64,000 nt of DNA from JAGREO01 sp020446285 (GCA_041398005.1 JAWKVP010000001.1:434001-498000); one strand, 5' to 3'. Positions 42,582 through 51,895 are shown, counted from the first letter of the stretch. Made by a program: numbers and translations. The notes: generated from the sequence alone by a model not told the origin.

Positions 42582-43145
42582 ATGACCGATATCGACATCT
42601 GTTCCATGGCCCTGCTCAAGCTTGGCGCGTCATCCATCGAGAGCTTCGACGAAAGCAGTGCCGAGGCCGAATTCGCGAGCCGGCTCTATGGCGTCACCCG
42701 TGATGCCCTGATGGTTTCCCACCCGTGGAATTTCACGCTGCGCGAAGCCGGGCTCGTACGGGATGACGGCGAGCCCGAAGGAGGGTTCGCCTGTGCCTTC
42801 CGGCTTCCGCCGGACTTCCTTCGCAGCCTCTCGGCCGGACATCCCGGACGGGGACGCGGCCTGATCTTCAGGATTTCGGGATCGAGACTCCTCTGCGATG
42901 CGGAGCGCGTTTCCCTCACCTATCAGCGCCGGGTCGATCCGGACCTGTTTCCGCCGCATTTCCTCCAGGCACTGGTGACACGGCTTGCGGCGGAACTCTG
43001 CATACCCGTGACGGAATCGACATCGCGGGCACAAGCACTCCAGAGCCTCGCCCAGGCCGAGCTGCGTCATGCCAGACTGATCGACAGCCAGCAGACGCCG
43101 CCCGCGGCCGTCGAGGATTTCACGCTCCTGAAGGTCCGGGCGTGA
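42582..43145 (+). CDS. tail tubular protein A-like
   Basis: The 187-residue protein begins TDIDICSMALLKLGASSIES, a start typical of T7 gp11-type tail tubular A (gatekeeper) proteins, followed by SAEAEFASRLYGVTRDALMV, SHPWNFTLREA and LTYQRRVDPDLFPPHFLQAL. It would form the ring joining portal and tail. The ATG at 42582 was chosen because homologues begin here; earlier in-frame starts at 42570 and 42555 exist. It overlaps the tail tubular B gene at the stop. Confidence 0.8.
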   Translation: MTDIDICSMALLKLGASSIESFDESSAEAEFASRLYGVTRDALMVSHPWNFTLREAGLVRDDGEPEGGFACAFRLPPDFLRSLSAGHPGRGRGLIFRISGSRLLCDAERVSLTYQRRVDPDLFPPHFLQALVTRLAAELCIPVTESTSRAQALQSLAQAELRHARLIDSQQTPPAAVEDFTLLKVRA

Positions 43146-45088
43146 TGACGATCCTGAGCACGACCAAGACGAATTTCACATCCGGCGAAATCGATCCCGC
43201 CCTCGCCGGCCGCATCGACATACAGGCATGGCAGGACGGGGCGGCCCTCCTGCGCAACGTGATCGTCCGGTCGAGCGGTGGCGTGGTCCGGCGACCCGGA
43301 ACCCGACTTGTGGTCGAACTGCCCGATGCACGGCGACTCATCGCCTTCGACGTCGAGGGCACATCCTTCATTCTCGCACTCGCGCCCGGAACGATGACCG
43401 TCGTCGAAGGCGACAGCATCGTCGAGAGCGACATTCCGACACCCTGGGACGCGGCGATGCTCGGGGAACTCACCTGGACACGCATCGACCGGTCGCTTCT
43501 GGTGTGTCATGGCGATGTGCAGCCGCAACTGGTCACGCGAACGCCGTCGCAGAGCTGGGCAATGGGGCCCATCGCCTTTGCCGTCGCCGCCGAAGATGGC
43601 GTGACACCGCCGATCCTCCAGCCCTGCAGCCGTTTCGCCGGACCGGAGGTGGCCCTTCAGGCAACCGATGTCGGCGTCGCACGAGGAAGTTCCGAGAGTA
43701 TCCCGGCGGGATCGCTGGTTCGCCTCACCGCCAGTGGCCCCGTCTTTTCGGCCGGCCACACGAATACCATCATCCGCCTTCATGGCCGTGAAATCGCGAT
43801 CCAGTCGGTGGCTTCACACAGCGAAGCCTTCGGCATGGTCCGCCAGCCGCTCGTCGACGGCCGCACGACACGCCAATGGGACGAACAGACCTTCAGCGCC
43901 GCGCGCGGCTGGCCGGTGGCGACCAGCCAGCATCAGGACCGTCTCGTCCTCGCCGGCGGACGTTCGGCGCCGGATCGCGTCGTGTTTTCACGAACCGGCA
44001 GGCCGTTCGATTTCGATCCGGGGACCGGACTGGACGACGAGGCTTTCGGGTTTTCGCTGCGCGGCGACCGGCAACATGCCATCCGCCAGCTCGTTTCGGG
44101 ACGACGGCTGCAGATCCTGACCGATTGCGGCGAATGGGTCGTATCCGGCGCGCCGCTCACCCCGACGACGGCCCAGGTCAGCCAGCAGACGCATGTGGGC
44201 TCGCCGAAGGACCGGCAGATCCGGGCGACCGGTATCGACGGCGTGACGCACTTCGTCGGCGGCTCGCTGCGCGATCTTCGGGAATTTCTCTACACGGACA
44301 CCGAACAGGCGTTCCAGGCGCCCGACATCGCCCTTCTGTCCCGTCACCTGATGGTCGATCCGGTCGACATGGAATTCGATCCCGCGAGGCGTCTTCTCGC
44401 CATCGTCCGCGCGGATGGTCGCATGGCCTGCGTGAGTATCGACAGGAATGCGAACATCGTCGCCTGGACGTTGCAGGAAACCGCCGGCAGTTTTCGCGCC
44501 GTGGTCACTTCGGGACACACCCTGTTCACACTGGTCGAGCGGTCGTCGGGCACCTGGCTCGAAGCCTTCGACGATGCCCTGCGGCTCGATGGCTGCCTCG
44601 TCCTGGAATCGGACACTGCCTCGGTTCACTGGAACGGGCTCGAACCTCTTCTCGGCGAGGAGGTTCTCGTCATCGGTGACGGCGACATCGTCGCCGATAC
44701 GGTGCTCGCCGCCGGGGATATCCTGCTCGCGGAGCCCGCAAGCGAACTCGTGGTCGGGCGCCCGTTCGTTCACCGCATCGAGGCGCTGCCGCTCGCCATG
44801 CGTTCGGGCAACGGCCAGAGCGCGGACCCGCTCTACAGACCGGTTCGCTACAGCTTCCGCGTACATGAAACCACAGCACTTCACGTCGATGCCGGCCAGG
44901 GTTCGCGACAGCTCCTCCCGCGGGGAACGAGCGGGCCGCCAATGACCGGCCCAATGACCGGTGATGTCGCCATGCGGGCATTCGGCTGGCGCCGGGGCTA
45001 CGCGGCGCGGCCCTGGACCATCACACAGCGTGAACCCGAACCGTTCGCGCTTCTTTCCGCAACGACAGAAATGAAGGTGAGTGAATAA
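43142..45088 (+). CDS. tail tubular protein B-like (nozzle) protein
   Basis: The 648-residue beta-rich protein begins with KTNFTSGEIDPALAGRIDIQ and LRNVIVRSSGGVVRRPGTR, the hallmark N-terminus of podovirus tail tubular B or nozzle proteins. QLVSGRRLQILTDCGEWVVS near 316-335 and QVSQQTHVGS follow, as in that family. It would form the short tail tube. The start is the GTG at 43142 (spacing to AAGG fits) or the ATG at 43145. The stop TAA shares its last base with the next ATG. Confidence 0.8.
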   Translation: MMTILSTTKTNFTSGEIDPALAGRIDIQAWQDGAALLRNVIVRSSGGVVRRPGTRLVVELPDARRLIAFDVEGTSFILALAPGTMTVVEGDSIVESDIPTPWDAAMLGELTWTRIDRSLLVCHGDVQPQLVTRTPSQSWAMGPIAFAVAAEDGVTPPILQPCSRFAGPEVALQATDVGVARGSSESIPAGSLVRLTASGPVFSAGHTNTIIRLHGREIAIQSVASHSEAFGMVRQPLVDGRTTRQWDEQTFSAARGWPVATSQHQDRLVLAGGRSAPDRVVFSRTGRPFDFDPGTGLDDEAFGFSLRGDRQHAIRQLVSGRRLQILTDCGEWVVSGAPLTPTTAQVSQQTHVGSPKDRQIRATGIDGVTHFVGGSLRDLREFLYTDTEQAFQAPDIALLSRHLMVDPVDMEFDPARRLLAIVRADGRMACVSIDRNANIVAWTLQETAGSFRAVVTSGHTLFTLVERSSGTWLEAFDDALRLDGCLVLESDTASVHWNGLEPLLGEEVLVIGDGDIVADTVLAAGDILLAEPASELVVGRPFVHRIEALPLAMRSGNGQSADPLYRPVRYSFRVHETTALHVDAGQGSRQLLPRGTSGPPMTGPMTGDVAMRAFGWRRGYAARPWTITQREPEPFALLSATTEMKVSE

Positions 45089-45513
45089 TGGGTGGTATGA
45101 ACAATCTGGCCGCGATCGGCATGAACATGGCGCTCACCCAGGAGGCGCGCCGCAGGGATGACCGCAAGGCGCGCAAGGAGCGCACCCGAAAGATCGCGGA
45201 ACTCAATGAAAAGACGGCAAAGGCCGTGCGCAGCGAGCATGAGGCCCTCGCGGCCCGGATCGCGAGCGCGCGGGCACGGGCCGGAGCGGCAGGAACGGGA
45301 ACGACGGGCGGCGCCATCGACGCTCTCGTTCGCGGGCTGGAACAGGAGACCGAAACGGATATTGCCGGACTGATGCAGGAACGAAGGAACAGGGTCGAAG
45401 GGCTCCTGCAGTCCTCCGCCTCCGGCCGCAAGCGAAATCTCCTCGATTTCGCGTCCGTGCTTTCCGGCTTTCCCGCGAAACGGGGGCGTGGATACCGATC
45501 GCTCCTGGACTGA
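45088..45513 (+). CDS. short internal-virion-like protein
   Basis: The 141-residue protein is strongly charged and helical (ARRRDDRKARKERTRKIAEL near residues 20-39). It carries ARARAGAAGTGTTGGAIDAL near 60-79, similar to the 'SG-A-G-S--DVL' turn of T7 gp14-type internal virion proteins. It is shorter than such proteins, and no gp15- or gp16-like ejection proteins follow. AAGGTGAG precedes the ATG, which overlaps the previous stop. Assignment is tentative. Confidence 0.5.
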   Translation: MGGMNNLAAIGMNMALTQEARRRDDRKARKERTRKIAELNEKTAKAVRSEHEALAARIASARARAGAAGTGTTGGAIDALVRGLEQETETDIAGLMQERRNRVEGLLQSSASGRKRNLLDFASVLSGFPAKRGRGYRSLLD

Positions 45514-45517
45514 TCCC

Positions 45518-47068
45518 ATGGCCGATTTTCCTTCCCGTGGCGCCAACGGCGGCCTCGACTGCAAGCGCGATTCGTTTGTCCAGTTCGTGCGGGCGTGGAA
45601 CGAGCACCAGATGCGCAAGACGCCGAACCTGCACCGGATGATGGCCGACTGGCTGGAACACAGCCTGAGAGACGGCCATCAGGATCTGCTGATGATGGTA
45701 TTCCGGGATGCCGGAAAATCCACCCTGGTGGGCCTGTACTGCTCCTGGAGGCTCTGTCTCGAACCCGATCTGCGCATCCTCGTGGTCGCGGCCGAACATC
45801 ATCTCGCCTGCCTGATGACCCGCAACATCCGGGCCATTCTCGAACGGCACCCGATGACGGAGCATCTCCGGCCCTGCAAGAAGGAGGAATGGACCGTCGA
45901 CCGCTTCACCGTCGCGCGCCGAACCACGCTTCGCGATCCGTCGGTCCTTGGAAAGGGCGTCAGCGGCAACCTGACCGGATCACGCGCCGATATCGTCATC
46001 TGCGACGATGTCGAAGTACCGAATACCGCGGCAACCGCCATCAAGCGATCCGAACTCCGGCGCCGGCTCGGCGAGTTGCGTTTCATCACCGTTCCCGGAG
46101 GAACACGGCTCTACATCGGCACTCCGCACACTCACGACACCATCTATCTCGACCAGTCCGGCATGACATCCCGAGCCACCGGTCCGGACAACACACGCAA
46201 GGCCTTTCTCGGCGGATTCCATGTGCTCAGGGTTCCTGTCCTCGACAAGAAGGGCTGCAGCATATGGCCGGAACGCTTCTCGCTGGAAACGCTCGGGCGG
46301 ATGCAGGAGGAGACCGGGCCCGCACGTTTTCGCAGCCAGATGATGCTCGAACCCGAGACCCTCGAGGATTGCAGGCTCGATCCACAGAAACTGCTTGTCT
46401 ATGATGACGAGTTCGAGGTCCACAGATCGCAGGGAATTCCCGAACTCCGGATCGAGGGCAGGCGCATGCTCGGCGCATGCTGCTGGTGGGATCCGTCCTA
46501 CGGAAAGCCTGCAGGCGGCGATTCCAGCGTGGTCGCCTGTGTTTTCACGGACGAGGCCGGCCATTACTGGCTGCATGACATCGCCTATCTCGAATTCGAT
46601 CCGGCCCTCGTCCCGGAGGTCGACGAGGCAAGCCAGCTCTGCCGGCTGGTGATCGAGTTTGCACGGAAGAACGAGCAATATGCGGTCACGGTCGAGAACA
46701 ACGGCATCGGGCGGTTCCTGCCGGGCATCCTCCGCCGTGAAGCCGACCGGTTCGGTCGCGGCTGGCTCACGGTGCAGGAGCATCGCTCCAGCCGGTCGAA
46801 GGAGACACGCATCCTCGAGGCCTTCGATCCGGTCCTTGCCGCGGGCCATCTGCATGTCCATCGGCGGATTCTCGAAACACCGTTCCTCGCAGAGCTGAGC
46901 GAATGGACACCCGCGGGCGGCTCCGCCGATGACGGCCTCGATGCGGTAAGCGGCTGTCTGACGATGCAGCCCTTGCGGATTTCCCGCATCGCCAACCCCT
47001 TGCGAAAACCCGACTGGCGCGGCGCCGGCGGCGGATTGCGCGTTCAGCAGGAGTTCAGCGTATTCTGA
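45518..47068 (+). CDS. phage terminase large subunit
   Basis: The 516-residue protein has a Walker A-like loop FRDAGKST at residues 62-69, Walker B IVICDDVE at 159-166 followed by a coupling region FITVPGGTRLYIGTPH, and a C-terminal RNase-H-like nuclease with WDPSYGKPAGGDSS near 323 and VTVENNGIG. It should package DNA into capsids and cut it. Both active sites look intact. It is last in the cassette, as gp19 is in T7. No small terminase was recognised. A GTG at 45488 is an alternative start. Confidence 0.88.
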   Translation: MADFPSRGANGGLDCKRDSFVQFVRAWNEHQMRKTPNLHRMMADWLEHSLRDGHQDLLMMVFRDAGKSTLVGLYCSWRLCLEPDLRILVVAAEHHLACLMTRNIRAILERHPMTEHLRPCKKEEWTVDRFTVARRTTLRDPSVLGKGVSGNLTGSRADIVICDDVEVPNTAATAIKRSELRRRLGELRFITVPGGTRLYIGTPHTHDTIYLDQSGMTSRATGPDNTRKAFLGGFHVLRVPVLDKKGCSIWPERFSLETLGRMQEETGPARFRSQMMLEPETLEDCRLDPQKLLVYDDEFEVHRSQGIPELRIEGRRMLGACCWWDPSYGKPAGGDSSVVACVFTDEAGHYWLHDIAYLEFDPALVPEVDEASQLCRLVIEFARKNEQYAVTVENNGIGRFLPGILRREADRFGRGWLTVQEHRSSRSKETRILEAFDPVLAAGHLHVHRRILETPFLAELSEWTPAGGSADDGLDAVSGCLTMQPLRISRIANPLRKPDWRGAGGGLRVQQEFSVF

Positions 47069-47252
47069 CGCGCGCCATCGGGGCAGCCGGTGCGCGCCAG
47101 GTGCATCATGACGCTTGGCAGGCACCCGGCACGCACGCAATGAATAGACTGAACGGCTTGCGGACGCTGTGATCTGCAACACCCCGCCTGCCGAACGGGG
47201 CGGATCGCGCCGATACTGGTCAACACCGGAGCTATGCGATATTCCTGCCGGC

Positions 47253-50200
47253 ATGGAATCGCCTTCATCCATCCCGATCGACAGAGCCGACCTGCGCCGT
47301 CTCATCGGCGAACCGCATTTTTCCCGTGGTGCCGCATATGACCGCCGCGGGATGGTTCTTGCGGCCGAACTCGATGCCAGCCGCAAGCGCGCAAAGGGCA
47401 CCGTCGCGGGATCGGAGCGAAAACCCTACACCCAGGACATAACGCTGCTCTGGCACCCGGCCGGCCAGCTGCTGCGCATCGACGGCAGCTGTACCTGTCC
47501 GGTCGGACGGAATTGCAAGCATGTCGCGGCCGTCATGCTCTCGCTGTTGCCCGAGCTGAACCGGCGGAAAACGGGCACGCTGCCGCAGCTGGTACAGGCG
47601 AAAAGGCCCGATGCCGGCGAGCCCGAGGTCGTGGGCCATCTTGCCGGCTGGCTCGGCCGGCTGAACGAGCTGGACGCTCCCGTCGACCAGAACGAACGGA
47701 AAAGCGGGTCGAGTGCCGAGCGCCTGTATTACCTGCTGAAACCCGATCCCATGGGAAAGCTCGAATTCGAGCTTTTCAAGATCCGCCAGCTCAAGAGCGG
47801 CGAACTGTCCAAAAGACCACAGTCCTTTTCGCCGGGTTACGATATCCCGACCGGCGCATTCGTGCAGTTCGAGGACATTCCCATCCTCGGCAAGCTCCGG
47901 TTTCTGACACAACGGGGCCCGGAGGGTGGACCGGGTTTCAGGCTCGATGCCCGCAAGTTCGAGCGCGATACACTCGTCGACCTCGTCAAGGACATCATCG
48001 CCACCGGCCGCGCGCGGGCGCTCACACTGCAACATCCGGCACTCCAGTGGAGCAGTCCACGTCGGGCACATTTCGCGTGGCAGGAAAAGAACCGGGGCGA
48101 ACAAAGTCTCATTCTTCTCGATGACAATGAGCGCGAACTCGAAGCGCTTCCCACCCTGCCGCCGCTCTATGTCGACACGCGCGATGGCGCCTGCGGCGAG
48201 ATCGAGAGCGAGGCCAATGCCCGACTGGCACTCGAACTCCTGTCCATGCCGCCGGTGCCGGCCGAGGCTGTCCGCAAGATCACGTCCAGCCTGAGCCGTT
48301 TTCGCGCCGTTCCGCCCCCCAAACAGATCGAGATCGTGACGCGCGACGATGTTCGCCCCACGCCCGTACTCAGGCTGCTCTCCGTCGATGGACGGATGAG
48401 TCCCTACGGCGAGTTCCTTTCATACCGGCGGGGATATCGCTTTGCCGACTATGAGGCCGAACATGTCACCATCCCCATTCTGAGGCCCGGTTTCGACTAT
48501 GACGGCCATCACGTCACCCCTCACGCCCAGCGCGATCCGCAATATCGCGACGGCGACAGGCAGATCGTCATCCGCCGCGATCAACGGGCCGAACGCAAGG
48601 CGCTCAAACGTCTGCGCGAGCTCGAGGAGTATGGTGTCAGCGAAATCGACGACGTCACGAAAGAAATCTACGACATCAGCGGGGCGAAAAAGGGCGATCT
48701 CATGTTCGAGGTCGAAAGCGAGCTTCATCTGACCAATGAACTCGCGCTTGTGGCACTCGCCATGACCCGCGACGCCCTCGAGCCGATGAAGGCCGAAGGC
48801 TGGCGGATCGAATTCGATGACAGCTGGCCCTATCGCTTCCGCGACGACCGGCTCGAGATTTCCGCGAGTGTCGAGAAGTCCCAGACAGACTGGTTCTCCT
48901 TTTCGCTCACGGCGATCGCCGGACAACAGGAACTCGATCTCCTGCCGCTGGTCCTGCAGATCGTCGAGACGCTCGATTTCGATATCGACGGGGATGACGA
49001 CGAAGCGCTCGATGCCATCCTCGATGACATGATCCTTTTCCTCAACCTGCCCGATGGCAGTCGCCTGCCGGTCGAGGGTGCGGAACTAGCGCCACTCATC
49101 CGCGCCTGCATGGCCGCGCGCGCCCTGCTCGCAGGCTTCCATCCGGGCGAGGCCGGCGAGGTTACGCGGCTTGCCGAGGCGCTCGAGGGTTCGGGCATAC
49201 GGTTTCAGGGGAGCCCCGAACTGCTCGAACTCGGGCGCAGGCTGCAAGCACTTCGCGACATGCCCGAAGTGCTGCCTCCATCGAGCCTGAATGCCGAACT
49301 GCGTCCCTACCAGAAGAGCGGCTATGGCTGGCTCAGGGCCCTGGCGGAAACGGGCTTCGGCGGCGTTCTCGCCGATGACATGGGGCTCGGCAAGACCGTT
49401 CAGGCGCTGGCACTCCTTTGCGAGCGCCATCTCGAACAGGAGGCGGATCGTCCGAGCCTGCTCGTCGTGCCGACCAGCCTGATCGGCAACTGGCAGCGCG
49501 AGGCCGCCCGTTTCGCTCCCGATCTCCGGCTCCTCATCCTGCACGGACCCGACCGCCGCAAGCATTTCGAGCGGATCCCGGACCATCACCTGATCGTCAC
49601 CACCTACCCCCTGCTGCACCGCGACCGCGAGACACTCTTCACCCGACCGTTCGAACTCGCCATTCTCGACGAGGCACAGGCCGTCAAGAATCCGGCTTCC
49701 GCCGCGGCGAAGCTGATCCGCGAGATCGATGCACGCCAGCGCCTCGCACTCACCGGCACGCCGATCGAGAACAATCTCGAAGAACTCTGGGCCATCTATG
49801 ACTGGGTCGTTCCGGGGCTGCTCGGCAATCGCAAGACGTTCCGCGAAACCTTCCGCCACAGGATCGAGCGAAGCGGCGATGTCGGCGCCGGAAGACGGCT
49901 TGCCGGCCGCATCCGTCCCTTTCTCCTGCGCCGCACGAAGGAACAGGTCGCAACCGATCTGCCACCGAAGACCGAACTCGACGAGATCATCAGCCTTCAG
50001 GGCAAACAGCGCGATCTCTACGAGACCGTTCGCGTCGCCATGGATGCGAGGGTCCGCGAAGCCATTGCCCGCGACGGCCTCGCCTCGACCCGGATCACCG
50101 TTCTCGACGCGCTGCTCAAGATGCGCCAGGCCTGTTGCGACCCCCGGCTGGTCAAGCTCGACGAGGCAGCGAAGGTCAAGGAGAGTGCCAAACGCGCCCG

Positions 50201-50696
50201 CCTTCTCGAAATGCTCGAGGAGCTGCTCGCCGAAGGACGGAAGGTTCTCGTCTTCTCGCAATTCGTCGAGATGCTGTCGCTCATCGAACAGGACCTGAAG
50301 GAACGCGGGATCGACTACGCCCTGCTTACCGGCGAAACGAAGAAACGCGCGGCCGTCATCGACCGCTTTCAGACCGGCGAGGTGCCGCTCTTCCTCATCA
50401 GCCTCAAGGCCGGCGGTGTCGGCCTCAATCTCACCGCCGCGGATACGGTCATCATCTACGATCCGTGGTGGAATCCGGCGGTCGAGCGCCAGGCCATGGA
50501 CCGCACCCACAGGATCGGGCAGGACAAGCCGGTCTTCGTCTACAGACTCATCGCGGAAGGTTCCGTCGAGGCCGCCATCCAGTCGATGCAGAAACGCAAG
50601 CAGGCTCTGGCCGACAATCTCTTCGCCGGTACAGGAAAGGGCGGACTTGCCATCGACGAAGGCGACATCGAGGCGCTCTTCGCACCGCTGCTCTGA
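47253..50696 (+). CDS. SWIM-zinc-finger SNF2-type helicase
   Basis: The 1147-residue protein has a SWIM zinc finger CTCPVGRNCKHVAA at residues 80-93. A long middle region follows, then a Snf2 ATPase: ADDMGLGKTVQALALL near 706, LAILDEAQAVKNP near 803, and helicase C with VLVFSQFVEMLSLIEQ near 997, LKAGGVGLNLTAADTVII near 1050 and DRTHRIGQDKPVFVYRL near 1083. It is a dsDNA translocase of the bacterial RapA/HepA-like SNF2 group. The start may be the GTG at 47169. Its stop codon is part of repeat copy 2. Role unknown; DNA repair, transcription or defence are all possible. Confidence 0.85.
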   Translation: MESPSSIPIDRADLRRLIGEPHFSRGAAYDRRGMVLAAELDASRKRAKGTVAGSERKPYTQDITLLWHPAGQLLRIDGSCTCPVGRNCKHVAAVMLSLLPELNRRKTGTLPQLVQAKRPDAGEPEVVGHLAGWLGRLNELDAPVDQNERKSGSSAERLYYLLKPDPMGKLEFELFKIRQLKSGELSKRPQSFSPGYDIPTGAFVQFEDIPILGKLRFLTQRGPEGGPGFRLDARKFERDTLVDLVKDIIATGRARALTLQHPALQWSSPRRAHFAWQEKNRGEQSLILLDDNERELEALPTLPPLYVDTRDGACGEIESEANARLALELLSMPPVPAEAVRKITSSLSRFRAVPPPKQIEIVTRDDVRPTPVLRLLSVDGRMSPYGEFLSYRRGYRFADYEAEHVTIPILRPGFDYDGHHVTPHAQRDPQYRDGDRQIVIRRDQRAERKALKRLRELEEYGVSEIDDVTKEIYDISGAKKGDLMFEVESELHLTNELALVALAMTRDALEPMKAEGWRIEFDDSWPYRFRDDRLEISASVEKSQTDWFSFSLTAIAGQQELDLLPLVLQIVETLDFDIDGDDDEALDAILDDMILFLNLPDGSRLPVEGAELAPLIRACMAARALLAGFHPGEAGEVTRLAEALEGSGIRFQGSPELLELGRRLQALRDMPEVLPPSSLNAELRPYQKSGYGWLRALAETGFGGVLADDMGLGKTVQALALLCERHLEQEADRPSLLVVPTSLIGNWQREAARFAPDLRLLILHGPDRRKHFERIPDHHLIVTTYPLLHRDRETLFTRPFELAILDEAQAVKNPASAAAKLIREIDARQRLALTGTPIENNLEELWAIYDWVVPGLLGNRKTFRETFRHRIERSGDVGAGRRLAGRIRPFLLRRTKEQVATDLPPKTELDEIISLQGKQRDLYETVRVAMDARVREAIARDGLASTRITVLDALLKMRQACCDPRLVKLDEAAKVKESAKRARLLEMLEELLAEGRKVLVFSQFVEMLSLIEQDLKERGIDYALLTGETKKRAAVIDRFQTGEVPLFLISLKAGGVGLNLTAADTVIIYDPWWNPAVERQAMDRTHRIGQDKPVFVYRLIAEGSVEAAIQSMQKRKQALADNLFAGTGKGGLAIDEGDIEALFAPLL

Positions 50697-50969
50697 CAGG
50701 GTGCTGAAAAAGGCCTGACGGCCGCGACGGCAGTCGATTTTTGCCGCTGGGAAGGAGCCTGGCGCGAAGCGATGCCGGGGCATCGTAAGCGACGGGCGAC
50801 GCACGCAGCGGCAAAAAGCGCGCCGTCCCGAAGGGATGCGGCAAGAATGACCGGCGGGCTTCGTCGACGCTCGGGCGCGCAGCGCTACTGCGCTGGCCCT
50901 CACATCTCCTCGCCTCCGGTCATTCTTGTCTCGCATCGCGGCCATCACGCCTTCTTCAGCACCCTGTCA
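50694..50969. repeat. structured ~276-bp repeat, copy 2 (inverted relative to copy 1)
   Basis: The ends TGACAGGGTGCTGAA and its near-complement define 21-base terminal inverted repeats; the left one includes the stop codon of the SNF2 gene. Its inner 13-bp stem (50842-50854 with 50916-50928) differs from that of copy 1 at four positions, and every change is matched in the opposite arm. The outer stem shows the same behaviour. The rest is close to copy 1 read on the other strand. The remaining 25 bases to the GntR gene hold nothing else. Confidence 0.85.
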
Positions 50970-50994
50970 ACAATCCATCGGCGGACGGTTCCGT

Positions 50995-51756
50995 TCAGGT
51001 TCTCAATTCCATGAAGAACTCGAAGACATCGCTCAGATACAGGCCGCGCGTGAACTCCACAGCGCGGCCGTTTTCGAGGAAACTCGTGAATTCCGCCCGG
51101 AGCACGGCGGTGCCTTCGGCCACCCCGAGACGTTCGGCTTCGCGGGCCGAGAGTGCCGCCGCCCCGATCCGCCGCATGGCGCGGGCGGGCGCATGGCCGT
51201 TGGCGGACAGCCACTCGTGGAGGGACTCACCCGATTGCGACGGATCGGGCAGAAATTCCGCCGGAAGACAGTTCTGCTCGATGACGACCGGTTTGTCGTC
51301 GGCAAAGCGCAGCCTTTCGAGGCGGGCAACCTTCTGCGACGATGAAAGACCAAGCGCGAAGACTTCATCGGGTCGTGGAAGGGAAATCCCGGAGGACAGG
51401 ATGACCGTTCTCGGCCGATAGCCGAGCGCGCGCATGTAATCCGAAAAGGAAGTCAGGACGCCCGGATCCGCGGCGAGCGCACGCGCCGGAGGATTGCGGA
51501 CATAGGAGCCCGATCCCTGCCGCTGGTCGACCAGTTCCTGCGCCACCAGTTCGGCGATCGCCTTGCGCACGGTGACCCTCGAAACATCGGCGAGTCGCGC
51601 CAGATCGCGTTCCGGCGGCAACTGGACATTGCCGGCAAGGCGACCCTCGCGGATCGCCGCCGCCATGTAGCGGGACAATTGCGCATAGCGCGGTCCCCGC
51701 CGGGCCACATGCCAGTTCGACGGACTGAAGAAATGCTCGAGATCCGGACCATCCAT
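50995..51756 (-). CDS. GntR/HutC-family transcriptional regulator
   Basis: The 253-residue protein has an N-terminal winged helix: LPPERDLARLADVSRVTVRK near residues 46-65, then ELVAQELVDQRQGSGSYV. A C-terminal UTRA ligand-binding domain follows, with LERLRFADDKPVVIEQNCLP near 145-164 and AEFTSFLENGRAVEFTRGLY. It diverges from nagA, so it probably senses an amino-sugar phosphate and represses nagA, like NagR/DasR regulators. The ATG at 51756 was chosen because the HTH lies at the usual distance. Confidence 0.85.
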   Translation of the reverse strand: MDGPDLEHFFSPSNWHVARRGPRYAQLSRYMAAAIREGRLAGNVQLPPERDLARLADVSRVTVRKAIAELVAQELVDQRQGSGSYVRNPPARALAADPGVLTSFSDYMRALGYRPRTVILSSGISLPRPDEVFALGLSSSQKVARLERLRFADDKPVVIEQNCLPAEFLPDPSQSGESLHEWLSANGHAPARAMRRIGAAALSAREAERLGVAEGTAVLRAEFTSFLENGRAVEFTRGLYLSDVFEFFMELRT

Positions 51757-51895
51757 GCGGCACAATCCTGTATCGGCGCAAACCTGTTGCAATATCGATA
51801 CCAAAATAATACCTCTTGCAGCCGCGTCAAACGGCCTGTGCGCGAGCGAGGTGCGTTCCCCCCTCACCATATATCCGGAGCGGAGGCGTCGAATC
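51757..51895. promoter_or_regulatory. divergent control region of GntR regulator and nagA
   Basis: This 139-bp spacer holds an A/T-rich block near 51789-51816, unlike its GC-rich surroundings, with an 8-base TATCGATA palindrome (51793-51800) and two ATACC elements. It is the likely promoter/operator zone. GGAGCGGAGG near 51877-51886 is the ribosome binding site for nagA. Confidence 0.4.

Noticed and set aside
38230..47068. Homologue of the Rhodobacter-type gene transfer agent
   Set aside because: That agent is siphovirus-like with a long tail, tape measure and HK97 prohead protease; this cassette is short-tailed and T7-ordered.
49086..50948. Long minus-strand open frame opposite the SNF2 helicase
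   Set aside because: It mirrors the helicase codons and runs into the repeat; no domain or ribosome binding site supports it.
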